Source: Quercus robur (taxonomy: Eukaryota; Streptophyta; Magnoliopsida; Fagales; Fagaceae). From it: a DNA stretch of 64,000 nucleotides. The notes under the pieces are model-generated. The model was not told where the DNA came from and made no database searches. It worked only from the letters and a program-made list of their open reading frames with translations. The DNA lies in assembly GCF_932294415.1 (NCBI RefSeq), contig NC_065535.1:13659282-13723281 (forward strand), written 5' to 3'. Below, in pieces: positions 1 to 19,220 of this stretch; position 1 is the first letter of the stretch, and each line of letters opens with the position of its first letter. Position numbers and translations under genes: made by a program.

Positions 1-494
1 AGGCTTTCTTTCTTTTTTTCTTTCTTTCGAGGCATGCCTCCAAGGCACGCAAATTGCGAATATAGACTCATATATATAGTCCCCACTCCTCGACCGTTGT
101 ATAAAAGGCTTTCCAATCCGCATTTGTGTAGAACAAGTCGTTGTCCAATTGAGACCACGCAAGCAGCCATTATCTGATGATCACGTGATAAAATCTGCAT
201 AGATTTGATGTATTGAACTTCTAGTCACAAAAGTGCGTGCATGTGTGAATGTGTTCTCTCAAGAGGAGAAAAGAACAAAATTGGTGTTAAATTAATAAGA
301 GAATAGAGGAGATTATTCGATCCACTCCCTCTGTTGAGTGCTGTTTGATCTTAGAATCCGATGAACACCACAAATAATATAGATATACTGTTAGTCTTTG
401 ACTATCCAAATTTTTTATTCCTTTTAGAGATGGGTCCTTTAATATACTTCTTAAATTAAAAAAAGAAAAGAAAAAAGTGCTGGGTGCATAAGAC
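1..494. other. No gene seen; upstream spacer
   Basis: No long or protein-like reading frame is visible. The stretch has a pyrimidine-rich start and a TATA-like GTATAAAAGGC near 100-110, but nothing downstream of that looks like a coding exon. It could be a remnant of an LTR. I see no second copy to prove it. Confidence 0.3.
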
Positions 495-497
495 TTA

Positions 498-733
498 GAG
501 CATTCCTATTGGGACTGCTGAATGGTAAATGTAGGATAGATTTAGCATTAAAATCCAAAAATCACCCAACACCTGGACTTGTAAAAGCTTAGAATTGCAA
601 AAAATTTGCAATACTGTTACAGTATCATTGTAAATTTACGATGGTATTGTAGCAGCATTGTAAAACAAAATAATAATTTTTTATTCTCACCTATAAATAT
701 CTGACACTTTCTCTCTTTTCACATTGTCTCATC

Positions 734-779
<46 letters not shown>

Positions 780-1390
780 AGAACATTCTCGATCTCAAAT
801 CTCTCTCACAGTGGTTCATTTTTCTGGTGTGGTCGTGGGTCCGACGTTATCTGGTGGTTCGGCGACGTGGTCCTAGCGGAGTGGGTCGAGATTAGTGTGG
901 TGGTTGATCGAGTGGGTCGAGATCGTCGAGTAGTGGAGATCGGCGTGATTTGTGGGTTTTGATCGAGATCAGTGTGGTTCGTGGGTTTTGATCAACATGG
1001 TTCACAGGTTTTGATCAGCGGTGAAGATCGACGTGGTTCGTGGGTTTTGATCGAATAGTCGAGAACGGGTGGGTCGTGGGTTTTGATCAAGCAATGGATT
1101 CAGCATGGTTGGATTTTGGATTCGGATTGGTTGGTTTGGGTTGGTGTGGTGATGTTGTGGTGGTGGTGATTGTGGTGGGTGGTTGGGAGAGAGAAACAAA
1201 GATTAGAGAGAGAAGTGAGAATATTTTTATATTATTTTTATTTTACTTTATATTATTTTAATGTGTAGTATCTAGTATGGTAAAATAAAAGTTTGAATGT
1301 TAGAAGCGTTGTAAAATACTATAGTATAATTGATAAACTAATTTTTTGAGATAGTAAAATAAAATAGAATGTCTGAAAATGTGAATGCCC
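498..1390. mobile_element. Non-autonomous PIF/Harbinger-like element
   Basis: The left end starts GAGCATTCCTATTGG. The right end, reverse-complemented, starts GGGCATTCACATTTT, so the termini are imperfect inverted repeats. A 3-bp TTA lies directly outside each end (495-497 and 1391-1393), the target duplication expected for PIF/Harbinger. The interior has a CT microsatellite at about 738-778 and a G-rich, strand-biased stretch of GTGGTTCGTGGGTTTTGATC-like units. No transposase is seen. A longer relative lies at 54080-55304. Confidence 0.6.
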
Positions 1391-1393
1391 TTA

Positions 1394-2413
1394 TGAGTTA
1401 TGACATAATTTCCAAACCCACACGTTAATGAGACTTGAATCTGCGCCTGACGGATACAGACATTTGCCAATTTCCTTATTCATACATTGGTGGGGTATGC
1501 TGATTGCTGAGCTTGCCTTGTCTAATGACTCTAATATAGACTACCCATTATTTATTACTATTATCTATGTGGCTTTTATTTGGGGACCAAAAGATTACGT
1601 GAAATCTTAAGGGGTCCACAATCCAACGGGCTGCAACTTGGGCTTCCAAAAGATATTAGGCCTTGTAATACATAACCATTAACGAGGGGTGTAATTCTGC
1701 CACGTCATCAGGGAAACTTTTATATATATATATATATATATATACACAAAAAAAAAATGCTGTGGGCTGGGGGAATTTCAAACAACTGGCGTTACTGGCC
1801 AATAATAAAAAAATTTAAAAAAAAAAATTCTATGTTTAGTAAACTTACATTATTAACCCACAAAAAAGCAAATAATATATAAAAAGTGTATAATATATAT
1901 ATATATATATATTTTTTGGAATAGTATTATCTTTTTTTTTTTTTTTTATCTTCTTTTTGTAACACAACCTTTCGTTAAAAGAGGAAGTATAATCCAAAAC
2001 CATACAATAATTTTCCTTAAAATCAAACTAAACCGTAACGTAAAACACACGTAAAACAAAAGTTAAAAATGCTTCTCTTAAGACAAAACAGAACCGAACA
2101 CTGCACAGCCCAGACTGTCTCTCTCTGTCTTCTCACTCTCTCTCTTAGCCAAAGCGTATCTGAGCAAAAAGAGAAAGAAGAAGAATGATGCCCAGGACCA
2201 TCCGAGAGGCAAAAGCAAAGCACAAATAGAAAGAAGAAAGAAGAAAAAAAAAAGGCAGTTTGTACTGTAGAGCGGTTGAAATCGAACTTCTCGAATATTT
2301 TTTTGTTGAAAAATATGCTCTTGCAACTAAATTGAAGATTATAAAAATTCTCAAAAGCACTACAAGCTAAAACTCTCTCTCTCTCTCTCTGAGACCTTCC
2401 TCTGTCTTTCTCA
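1394..2413 (+). promoter_or_regulatory. Upstream and 5' leader region of the kinase gene
   Basis: This AT-rich spacer contains TA microsatellites near 1720-1744 and 1893-1911. Close to the kinase start it becomes purine/pyrimidine-skewed, with a CT run at about 2373-2391, common in plant 5' leaders. No TATA box can be assigned with confidence. The open frame on the opposite strand (2023-2544) is low complexity and is not a gene. Confidence 0.35.
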
Positions 2414-8889
<6,476 letters not shown>

Positions 8890-9880
8890 TTGCTTATCCT
8901 ATATACAAAGTTAAAACTTCCAAAGTTCTATGTTGCCTGCCTCTGCAAGAATATCAATCTCTATCTCCAGTGTCCACTCTTGTGTATCAATATCTATGCC
9001 ATTCCCAAGGTTAATAAGCTCATCAGACCAATGTTGTAATAGTTCATAAATAAAATAAATAAAAACCCAATAGTAATAACCTGTTCAAAATGGAATATCT
9101 ATTATGTTTCAACTTTCAAAACTTGCTTTCCCATGTATCAAATTATCAACAGAACATCTTTCTTTTCTTTTTCTTTTTGTCCTTTCTATTGGCTTTAGCA
9201 TTTAAAAAACGTTGTTTGTTCCAAGACATCATCTCGAGAATTTGTCCCGTTGTAACTGATTCGCATAATGAAGGATTTTGAGGACTTTGGTTGTGTCTTT
9301 AATAAGGAGACTCGAATGTGAAAGCGAACAGCATAATTTGACGAAGACGCTAAAGTAATTGACTTCACATGGAATAAAAGGGCAATAATTGATGAAAGAA
9401 ATAGAATCTAACATGCTTCACCAAGCCAACAACTACCGTATTACCAGGGTTATGGCCATGCTGGATTTTTCTATTTGCTTTGAAATTGGAAGGACAAGGA
9501 TGGTAAACGCCCTTTTACACATGTTTGCTACATGTGTTTAAACACGTATTTTCAGTTTTTAAACAATATTATACACATTTTTTTCACTCACACATATTTT
9601 TAAAAAATATAAACAACATTACTAAAATAACGTTACCAAACGGCCCCTTCGAATGTTTGGATTTGGATACGGTGCAATTTACCACTTGATTGAGAGATGT
9701 AAAAGTTTTAAAATAATTTTAAAACGTAATAAATTAAAACAGTAGTGAACACGTATGAGGTTAAATATTTTTATCATCTTAATTTTTACATCTCACAATC
9801 AAATAATAATGGTCAAGGCAGAATCTAAACTCAAAAATATCTTGCCCCGTCTTATGTTAGACTATACAAGTTTTTTCACC

Positions 9881-10014
9881 CCAAAGTTCAAACCATAGTT
9901 ATAAGAACCATATGGAAACGATGGTTGAATTGTCAAACCATACATATCCAAAGTTCAAACCATAGTTATAAGAACCATATGGAAACGATGGTTGAATTGT
10001 CAAACCATACATAT
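9881..10014. repeat. Perfect 67-bp tandem duplication
   Basis: Two copies of a unit starting CCAAAGTTCAAACCATAG lie head to tail (9881-9947 and 9948-10014) with no difference I can see. This implies a recent duplication. The unit itself contains near-palindromic AACCATAGTT and ACCATATGG motifs. Confidence 0.9.
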
Positions 10015-11629
10015 GAAAGAAATATCGAATTTGTAAAAAAAAAAAAAAAAAAAAAAGATTAAATTTTAAAAGGCAATTATTGAATTGCAAAATTTTGTTT
10101 AAACCATCTGATTTTGTATTGTTAAGTTATTTTGATCAAGTAAGTATAATTTTCTTCAATTTTGTACTTTTATTTATGGGTTTTTAAGTCTTTCACTTTT
10201 AAAATTAAAATAAGTAGCCAAAAGATCAATTCAAGTGTCCTATTTTTTAGTCATTTATATATATAAAGACACATTAATTTCTATATTTAAATTAATTTTT
10301 TGAACAGTGATATTCTATTAATTTCTATTTGTTATATTTACATATTCATGTTTAAATTGAATAACATCTCTTTTTTTCTTTTTTCAATTTATCTTCATTT
10401 TTATGTATTTTCAATTATTTTATATTTTTTAAAATAAATAAATTATTAATCCAATCCAATAGTCAAACTAATGAACTTTCGTACCACCCAATTTCATTAG
10501 TCCAAAAATGGCTCGAGGGAAGCAAAACTTGTTATGTCATTCTTGGCTAAAGCCTAGGAAGAATGTTCAAAACTCACTGCCTATTGAACTAGACCTCTTC
10601 TATCTCTACCAACCCTTCATCTTTTCACTAGCAAAACCCTGTAAAAGAGTGGACATTAGTTAAGAATAAGAAAACATAACCTAACGCAATAGTCAGAATA
10701 CACTTAGCATCCTTAGCTAAAAGTTTTAGTTCTCATATACCTTAGCCTTAAATAAAAAATAAAAAATAAACCCTCACAATCTATACTTCACTAAACTGAT
10801 CTCACCATCTCAATACCACAGAGCACCAAAAAACTCCATCGCATGTTCATCACCTACCTAAGCATGTACTAAGAAGAAAGCTTGTTTACTGTCGTACACG
10901 ATTGGACACGCGTTGTCTCTCTTCAACTATCCTAAGTCTGCCTACTTTTACTTAATGGTTATAATGGGAGAACTCATTTGGACGTTTGCTTCATTGTGAT
11001 GTGTCATTGATGTGATGCATTTTATAATAATGTAATATTAAAGTTTTTGGTTTCATTTATTTTTTCTAATATTATTATAATTTAAAATTACAAAATATAT
11101 CATGTCACATTAATCTCATAACATTCCTAAATAATGTAATATTGTATTCTTGTATTAAAATTACATTAATATAAGATTACAATAATGTAATATTACGGTG
11201 TAATGTAATATCGAGGGAAACCAAACGCCCCCCTATTGTATTATAGTTTTACTATTGATGGATATGATCTATTTATTATTATTGATGAGATTATGCTTAT
11301 AAATGAAAATCATATACATAACAAATTCAAATAATACAATTTAAATAATCATTGAATTATTAATTATTAGTATAGATATGTTTAAGGTAAAATATTTTAG
11401 ACACAGCCGAAAAAGTAATTTTAATCAAGTAAATGGTGAATAAATTTGATGTTGTTCAATTTAAAAAAAAACATGAACTATATTTGCACATATAATCTAA
11501 CCTTTTTTTTTTTAGTGAACAAAAAAATGGGTAGGGTGGGTGACCTGAGTTGACATTTTTTACTTAAGTGTGACCATAATGACACTTTACCTATTGGGCT
11601 TGGGCCTGTGGGAGCAGGGGATCTGAATG

Positions 11630-11797
11630 AATAATAACTATGCACTCATCCCCATTGAGGATGCCAGTGAGCATGAGTTGAGAGCATGCAATTTTTTCCA
11701 CGTACACTTCCCATTGTGAGATTCAATCCTATGTTCTTCGTCTCTCAAACTCTTAGTATTAAGCCCATAACCACTAGACCAACCACCCTCGGTCATA
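11630..11797 (-). mobile_element. Probable tRNA-derived SINE
   Basis: On the minus strand GGTTGGTCTAGTGGTTATGG (A-box-like) is followed about 40 bp later by AGGATTGAATCTC (B-box-like), as in tRNA-derived SINEs. I could not find a clean target duplication, so the ends are approximate. Confidence 0.5.
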
Positions 11798-11879
11798 TAT
11801 ATAAATATATAATCTAATTTGATAATAACCTCAAGTGAGTACAAAATAAAATCAATTAAACTACATAGTGACTTAGCCT

Positions 11880-12340
11880 TCGTTTGGATAGTGTTGAAAA
11901 ACATGCATATGCATCTGTATTTTTTTTTTTTTTTTTTTTAGAAGTGCATTTCTGTGGCTTTTATGCTTTTCCAGTGGGTTCCATGCACTGTTCATAGGAT
12001 TTACAAACCTCTTTGTTCAACAAAACTTTCACTAAAAATGGGTCTCACGACACTATTCACACATTTAAAAATTATTTTACTATAATATTTTCAGTTTTCA
12101 GTAATAAACGGTTTCCATTCCAAACACACCCTTAATGTGCATTTGGCTCTAGCTTAAAAAACCAGCTTATTTTATTATTTAGCTTATTTTTGCTACTATT
12201 TATGAGCCCACTGTACTTTTTGATACTATTTATAGGTCTCACTGTACCATTTCAGTTAACTTTTACTTTTATCAACGGTACTTTCAGCAAAAAAAAGTTT
12301 CAATTTAAGCAAAATAAGCGTATTTAAAACAGACCTTAGT
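11880..12340. mobile_element. Two adjacent MITEs upstream of the pseudouridine synthase
   Basis: The first runs from CGTTTGGATAGTG near 11882 to CCATTCCAAACACACCC near 12131. The second runs from GTGCATTTGGCTCTAGC near 12137 to AAGCGTATTTAAAACAGACC near 12336. Both show short inverted termini and the CAGTAAT(A)AACGG or AAAATAAGCG phrase seen again at 44950. Ends are approximate. Confidence 0.45.
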
Positions 12341-12471
12341 GAGCTCGTTTGATCAAGGTTTCTCATAAAACGTCGTCGTTCTTTTCTCATTTTCCCTTCC
12401 CCACTTCATATCCGAAAGGACCGAAACCAAAGGAAAGCAACAAACATAACAGAAGGAGGAGAGTGGAGACC

Positions 12472-15400
12472 ATGCTCTCGCTCTATTGCTACTCTTCTTG
12501 CTCATTTTCTTCTTCTTCAAAACTATTTCAAACCTCACCTTCTCTCTTCTCCTTCTCCTCTCGAAACCCTAGAATTCATTCTAAGTTTTTGAGAACCTTC
12601 ACAGCCATTCCTGCCGCTCCAAACTCTGATGAAGGCCAACAATCCCTCGCCGGCCGACGAGCCAATTACGGCGGAGTCAATCTGGAAGAGACAGTGGATA
12701 TCAACTCAGGAAAGCTCAGGCTTGATTCTTGGATTTCTTCTCGCATTACCGGCATCAGTAGAGCTCGCGTCCAGTCCAGTATTCGCTCCGGCCTCGTCTC
12801 TGTCAATGGCCGCATTGTCGACAAGGTATTCTTCAATTCTTTGCTTCTTCTTCTTTTCTTATGATATTCATTTGAAGAAAAAAATTTTTGGAACAAATGC
12901 ACCATTAAAATGATAGGAAAGTGAATAGATAGATAAATGTGTGTGCATGCTATTGTAAACTCTCTATGAACAGAGAATTATCGCTGATAGCGTTTTGGTT
13001 TTACAAAGAACCATAGCCTTGCTTTCTTCAATTACTAGGAGAAATTTAGAAAGTCGGTGCTAAATTCGATTCATTGTTTTGAGAGAGATTTTTGCTCTCA
13101 ATGAACAATTTCGCTGTTGTATAAAGAAGTATATCTGTGGTTGAGATATTGGACTGTGTGTATGTGAAGAAGTTTTAACAAATTGCGTGTAGCGCAATCC
13201 GTCAAATTTGTTTATGGTTAATTTGTATTTGGATTTCAATTTTTTAGTTGAAATGAATTGAATCGATTATGAATTATGAAATGACATTTTTTTTTTTCTT
13301 TTCTATTGACGGAATTTATGGAGGGGTTTGAGCTTAATTAATATGTGGATTTAAGATTACTAATTAGAAGATGTCATTTCAAATTCATAATATTATAAGA
13401 GTTTTTGTTTGAGAAAAATCCCCAAAAATAATATCATCATCATGTGGTGTTAAATTTGTATCAATCTGTTTGTACTTATGATTTATTCTTCAAATGCTTT
13501 GATTTTGAATCCTCATATCCAAACACAACCTTATTAGGCCATTTTTTGACCAATGGGGCTTCCCTAGTTGAAGCTGCATTGATTTAGTTGGTGGCGTGTT
13601 GAAGGAATTTTAATTTTCAATACAATCATGTCAAATTAAGCACATTATAGATGATAGTGTCCCATTAATTGATTCTAGATTTCCTTGAGATAGTTCCATT
13701 TTGCAAATTTATTTGTTGTCTGAATGGTTCTAGTTGCAATCATTGGAATCAGAGCTTTCAACCTGAAATGCCATGTTGGTCACTTATTAGTTATAATCTA
13801 AGGCGCATGCTTGGTAAAGTTTCATGACATCATGTTTTGTGCAAGTTTCTTGTTTGTTCTCTGTATCTGATTTTCCTGGACCTCTTCTATATTGGAAATT
13901 ATAAATTTCAGTTTTGATGCAAGCAGGTGTCACACAATGTCAAAGCTGGAGATATGGTAAATTGCACTATTTCAGAGTTGCAACCCTTGAGGGCTGAGCC
14001 AGAAAACATACCTTTGGATATAGTTTTTGAAGATGAGCATGTACTAGTCGTTAACAAGCCTGCACACATGGTAAAATAATTCAGACTATACCTTTTTTTG
14101 AGTCTCTATCAAATTTGTTATTCTATAGAACATCATTTGATAGTCATGTTACTCACGCTGTAGTCTCAAGTTATTGTTCATCTGTTGTGTCTAGGGGTGT
14201 TCACCAAACCACCTGACCGCACCCAAACTGACTAAAACTACCCGCAAAATGAAGTAACAACACTGCACCGCATTGTGTGGTGCGGAGTGCGGTTTTATGA
14301 TAAGAACACCGCACAAAACCGCACCTCACCCACATATATTTATTTATTTTATATTAAATATTATTAAAAATTTAATATTATATGAAGTAAGTGACCAACT
14401 CAGTGTTAGTGCATTCCAGGTTCATGTTAAAAACAACTTCGATTTGGTTAAATATAAAGTCGAAAGTTCAAAACCTCACTCACTTCTCCATCTCACACTC
14501 TCACTCTCACAAAATCAAAAGTTCAATAGTTTAATGTAATTTTTTTGTTTTGTATAAACTATATATTTGTGGTACATTTAGTTCATGGTTTTATTTAAAA
14601 ATTAAAAATTAAAAATAAATAAAAAAACTTGCTGTCATTTTTTTTATTGGAAAACTTACTGTCATATTGTCATTATTATTAATAGTAAATTAGAAATTTG
14701 TCATGACATCTTGAAAAATATACCATCCCAAAACTGACCAAATCGCTCCTTATACACAGCACTGCACATGTGACCACAAAATTGATGTGCGATGCAGTTA
14801 TGGTTTTGGCCAAATTGCATCGCAAAGTGCAATGCTTAAAATGACCCAAAACCACACCAAACTGCACCGTGAACACCCCTAGTTGTGTCAATGTTGAAAT
14901 TCAGGATTTTCTAGCAAACTAACGCAGATTATAAATCTATAAGATATCATTATTTTGACTGATGCCAGATACATCATGTTTAGTGTTTATTTAAATATTC
15001 ATAATTCAGAAACAACTAGGGAGTCACTTCTTTCTGACAATCAAGGAAAAAATTGACTTCAAACCATGCAATTGAAAAAACAAGTACCAACTGATTGCTT
15101 GTTAAAATATTCTTGAAATTCAGCTTGCTGGTCATGCTTAAAATTGACCTTTGACGCAACAAAATGCATTGTTTGATTGATTGGAAGATAAAGAAAAGGA
15201 CAAGTACAACTGAAATCTTAGAATGAATCATGTTGGTAGCACATGCTGGCCATGATATTCACAGCTTGCTTTATCTCGGTTCCCCCCAACACCTTGTGAA
15301 ATTACAATTTTCTTTTCCTTCATCCTATACACAGAGAGAGCATTGCATTCATGGTCAAGCTTCAGAAATCTTCATTAATGTCAATTTCAGTTTGACACTA

Positions 15401-18400
15401 CAAATGACATTCTGATTCTGATTTAGGTTGTGCATCCAGCACCCGGGAATGCTTCTGGCACACTTGTTAATGGCATTCTTCATCATTGCAGTCTTCCATT
15501 TGCTGCATTTTCAAATGAGGAAATTCTTTCTGATGCTGAGGATATTTCTGATGATGATTTGAGTACTGATAAAAGTCCTAACAAGTTAAATTTTAGCATA
15601 AGTGGGGCATCTATTCGCCCAGGGATTGTTCACAGATTGGACAAAGGCACTAGTGGATTACTTCTTGTTGCAAAGGTAATTCCCCAACACCCCCCCCCCC
15701 CCCCCCCTTCTCCCTCAAGAACTGTTCTACAGAACCAGACACTAGCTTATTCTGTATATAATAGTTGAATTTGCAGTGGCTAATCCCCAGCTTGGCTAAG
15801 TCCCTTGGACTATTTCACTTTGATGGCAGGATGAACACTCACATGCCCATTTATCTGAACAATTTAAGCTACACACTATCCAAAGAGTATACATCAGTCT
15901 TACTTCTGGAATTCCATCTCCAATTGCTGGACGTGTTGAGGTGCCAATTGGTCGTGATGTAAATAATCGGATTCGTATGGCTGCTATACCTGGATCAAAC
16001 AACTGTAGACAGGCCCGCCATGCTGCTAGTAGGTGATTGATGGTCCTCCATTACTTTCTTTATCATGTTACGAATATTGTATTTGTCTGTTGCTTGAAGT
16101 TATGCTTCACAATGTTGGTAAATGCAACTAAAACAGGAGAGAGAGAATAACGTCAATGTAGTATATATTAGGTTTTATTATGATCATCATATGGTAGTAG
16201 AGTTGCTATGACTAATATGTGGTCATACCTTGCATAGAATTAAGTTGGTTATCAGTGCAACTCTGCCTCGTCTCAAGAGTCTTGATGAATATGGCTGTAG
16301 GGATTCAGTTCCTGAGGATTTATACTACCATCCTATCAGAGCTGAACCTCTGACACCTATAGTAGTGAAATATAGGAATTAGGACAACTCAAATACTTAC
16401 GAAATATACTTATCCCAAAAAAAAAATAAAAAAACTTACCAAATATGCCAATGGGGCTTGGTCTTGGGCTTAGTGGATTTGGTTTCCACTATGCTGCAAT
16501 CCTCATTTATTTGCCATATATAGTAATGTGGAGAAAATTCTTTGAACCAAAGTAAATTTTCTTTTATCCCAACATATGCATTTTATATTTTACTTACACA
16601 TCTACAGTAGTTGGAATATAAGAAAAGAAAGAAACCCACATCTTGTGAATGGTAATTGTGATTGGTTTGTATATAAAATTCAGGTGCTCATTGAAAATGA
16701 AACAGAAGAAAAGAAGCACCAATTAGGATTTAAATGTGGGCATACTGTAAAAGCAAACACGAATTGTGCATTTGATGCAACAATTCAAGCCAGCTTGAAA
16801 GAAATGAAGCGATATCTTAATTCTGTGCTATGCAAACTATTATCCGATACTCATAAAGCTTCATTCTATTGGGATTGCTTGTATTCTGATGCTGAAGGTT
16901 TATAGAAGAATGTTTAGGTATAAGTGGTGTCGAAATGATTTATAAGATTATGGGGGGAAATAAAAAGATTCTATAAGATTAACATGTTCTGTTACTTGCT
17001 AATATTGCATTAGCATCCCTCATCAATGGGTGCGTAGGCTTCATTAGAGTTAAAGAAGGTCAAACCTTTATCAGGTTATGGTGCATGTATATTAAAGTTG
17101 GTTGCTTATTAAACAACATATATTGGTATATTACTTTTGCCTGAAGCCTGAAACTGTATCAGGTACAAAGTAATAGAAATACTTGCTGGCGGTGGTTCTG
17201 CATTGGTTGAGTGGAGATTAGAAACTGGACGCACTCATCAGGTACTGCATAGTGTATAATTTGAAACTCAAAGGTTAAACAAAATATTAAATGTATATTC
17301 AAACACTGATGACTAAATGCATTCATGAATATTGGTGCCATGTTCATGAAACCATCATATTGAATGTATGCTTTCAGAATATCCATTATGATTTCTTAAA
17401 TGTGTCTGGAGCCCTTTACAAATGTCCACCAGAACCTATTGTAAATTAGGGGAGTGGTTGTTTCCATAATGAGTTTTCTGCTTGCACTGGCAAGGAGCTT
17501 AGAATATCTCTACTCCTAGGATCTGACTTTCCACTAGAGCAGATATGCTTTTTACTTGCGGAAAGAAATAAAATTTATTAGTGAAATGGTAAAAAAAAGT
17601 ATATTTCTTTTGATAAAGTTAAGAATTGATTTGTGGTGTTAGGTTAGGTTGAATTGAATTAAAGCAGAACAGTAGCACAGTTTCTCTAAATCCCAAATGT
17701 CATTAAATTATTAGTGGTGGTTTTCTTCTGAAGGTTTGGACATGAAGCCTAGTGGAAGACTAGTAATGTTTGAACTGAAACATGCCTTTATTGAGGAAAA
17801 TAGCTACTGAACTGAAGTCACTTCAAAAAAATTTCTTGTTTTTTGATTTTTTTTTTTTTTTGAAATAAGTCAGTTCACCTAGAAGTCTTGTCAAGTTTTC
17901 TTATTAGTTTTTTCATATCCATGCTTTTTGGGTAAGACTCTGTTTTTTGTCTTGCTGGTATTTTTCATTAAAGTGCCTTTTTTTTCCAATCTCTTATATT
18001 TCTTGCTAGCAACGCTAGCTTTGCACCTTTTCTTATAATTTTGTAGATCTTTCAAGTGTTTTTCTTTGGAGCAATGTTATTTTCTTTTTTAAAACTTCTG
18101 TCCCAATGACATTTGCCTTGCATATTTAATTTGAGAAAGGTTGCTTCTTTGTGTCTCCTTCCATAAGATCAATAGATAATACTTCCCAGTTCTCTCTTCT
18201 TTGAAGTAAGTTACTTGATCATTACTATAGGGGTCACTCATACGTTTAAGCATGTTCACTGTGCGATAACAAATTTTGTATCTAACATGTTAGTGTCCAA
18301 CTAAGCCCCATTGGTTTTTTATTTTATTTGTCATTTGACAATGGATATGTGCTTGGCCTGTGCTGAGCCTTCTGAATGATGACTATGCATACATTCTTTT

Positions 18401-19220
18401 TCAGTATAATCCATATAGCATATAAAAAATGCATACAGGGTTCCATGTAATTTCACAATCTTTTGCATCATACCCCCCACTTTTCATTTTCTTTAATTTT
18501 TTAAACGAATAAATTGAGAAATGTAATCCAAGTACATAAAACGCTAATTGGTGATGAAAATTTTTTTATTTCTGTAATTCATACCTCACAATCCTGGATT
18601 GCTTTATTTGAAGTAGATACGTGCGCATGCAAAGTACATGGGAATTCCTCTTTTAGGTGATGAGGTGTATGGAGGGACCAAGAGCATGGCCTTGTCACTG
18701 CTTCGGCCTAAAACTGCAGCAAGCCATCATGGGCAACTTTTGCAACTGGTTTCTGGATTGGAAAGGCCTTGCCTCCATGCTTTGGCCCTTGGGTTAGAGG
18801 ATAAAGCTTATTTCAATGTTTTCTTTTTATAAATGGTGTCACAGATTAGTTACTTCTGCCTATTCTATTGTAGGTTTAGGCACCCACACACGATGGAGAA
18901 TGTGTACTTTTCATGCCCTCCACCTGCAGATTTTGCTGAAATCCTGAGCCAACTTCGTAAAATTGGTACACAGAAGGTATTTTCCTTTCAAAATGCATGA
19001 TCAGGCTTGGGAGTTCATAAAAAAATGGAATGGGATGGAAAGGCATAGAGTCTAAAAATTAGCATTTCAATCAAGACTTTTCAATACTTAGAATGGACTT
19101 GTTGGCTTAGCAACACAAAATCCATCCTAAACAAATGATCTTATTGATTGGTTAACATTGCCCATTGTAGACCTTTCTAATTATCAAGCATTTGATGTGC
19201 AGCCTTCATTTAAGGAATGA
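12472..19220 (+). CDS. RluA-family RNA pseudouridine synthase, chloroplast-type
   Basis: Converts uridine to pseudouridine in RNA, probably in plastids. Exons: 12472-12825, 13927-14070, 15427-15675, 15830-16032, 17163-17241, 18617-18792, 18874-18976 and a short last exon 19203-19220, giving about 441 residues. If the last intron is retained, the frame ends at 19000 (443 residues). The Ser-rich N-terminus resembles a plastid transit peptide. An S4 RNA-binding domain follows (LRLDSWISSRITGISRARVQ and onward, about 78-135). The catalytic motif HRLDKGTSG is complete, with Asp at about 238. [27 protein letters not shown] near the C-terminus is the expected family motif and spans the exon 5/6 join, which supports the splice model. 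An acidic insert (SDAEDISDDD) precedes the catalytic motif. It corresponds, from memory, to Arabidopsis At1g76050. Phases agree throughout. Confidence 0.88.
14192..14881. mobile_element. Non-autonomous hAT element in intron 2
   Basis: It begins TAGGGGTGTTCAC and ends GTGAACACCCCTA, perfect inverted termini. A perfect 8-bp target duplication GTTGTGTC flanks it (14184-14191 and 14882-14889), which identifies the hAT superfamily. The interior has repeated GCGGTTT and CACCGCA phrases. No transposase frame is visible. Confidence 0.9.

Larger units (their letters stand above)
8890..12471. other. Intergenic spacer, no gene
   Basis: This holds the kinase 3' region (AATAAATAAA-like poly-A signals near 9049), a 67-bp tandem repeat (9881-10014), a MITE-like segment ending near 11234 with GGGAAACCAAACGCCCCCC, a minus-strand SINE-like segment (about 11630-11797) and two adjacent hAT-like MITEs (11880-12340). 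Reading frames here are short and low complexity. AAAACGTCGTCGTTC at 12367-12381 resembles the AAACGNCGTTT motif often near plant transcription starts, and precedes the next gene. Confidence 0.5.

Noticed and set aside
9090-10090. Short frames downstream of the kinase
   Set aside because: They are AT-rich, Phe/Leu-rich and partly created by the 67-bp tandem pair.
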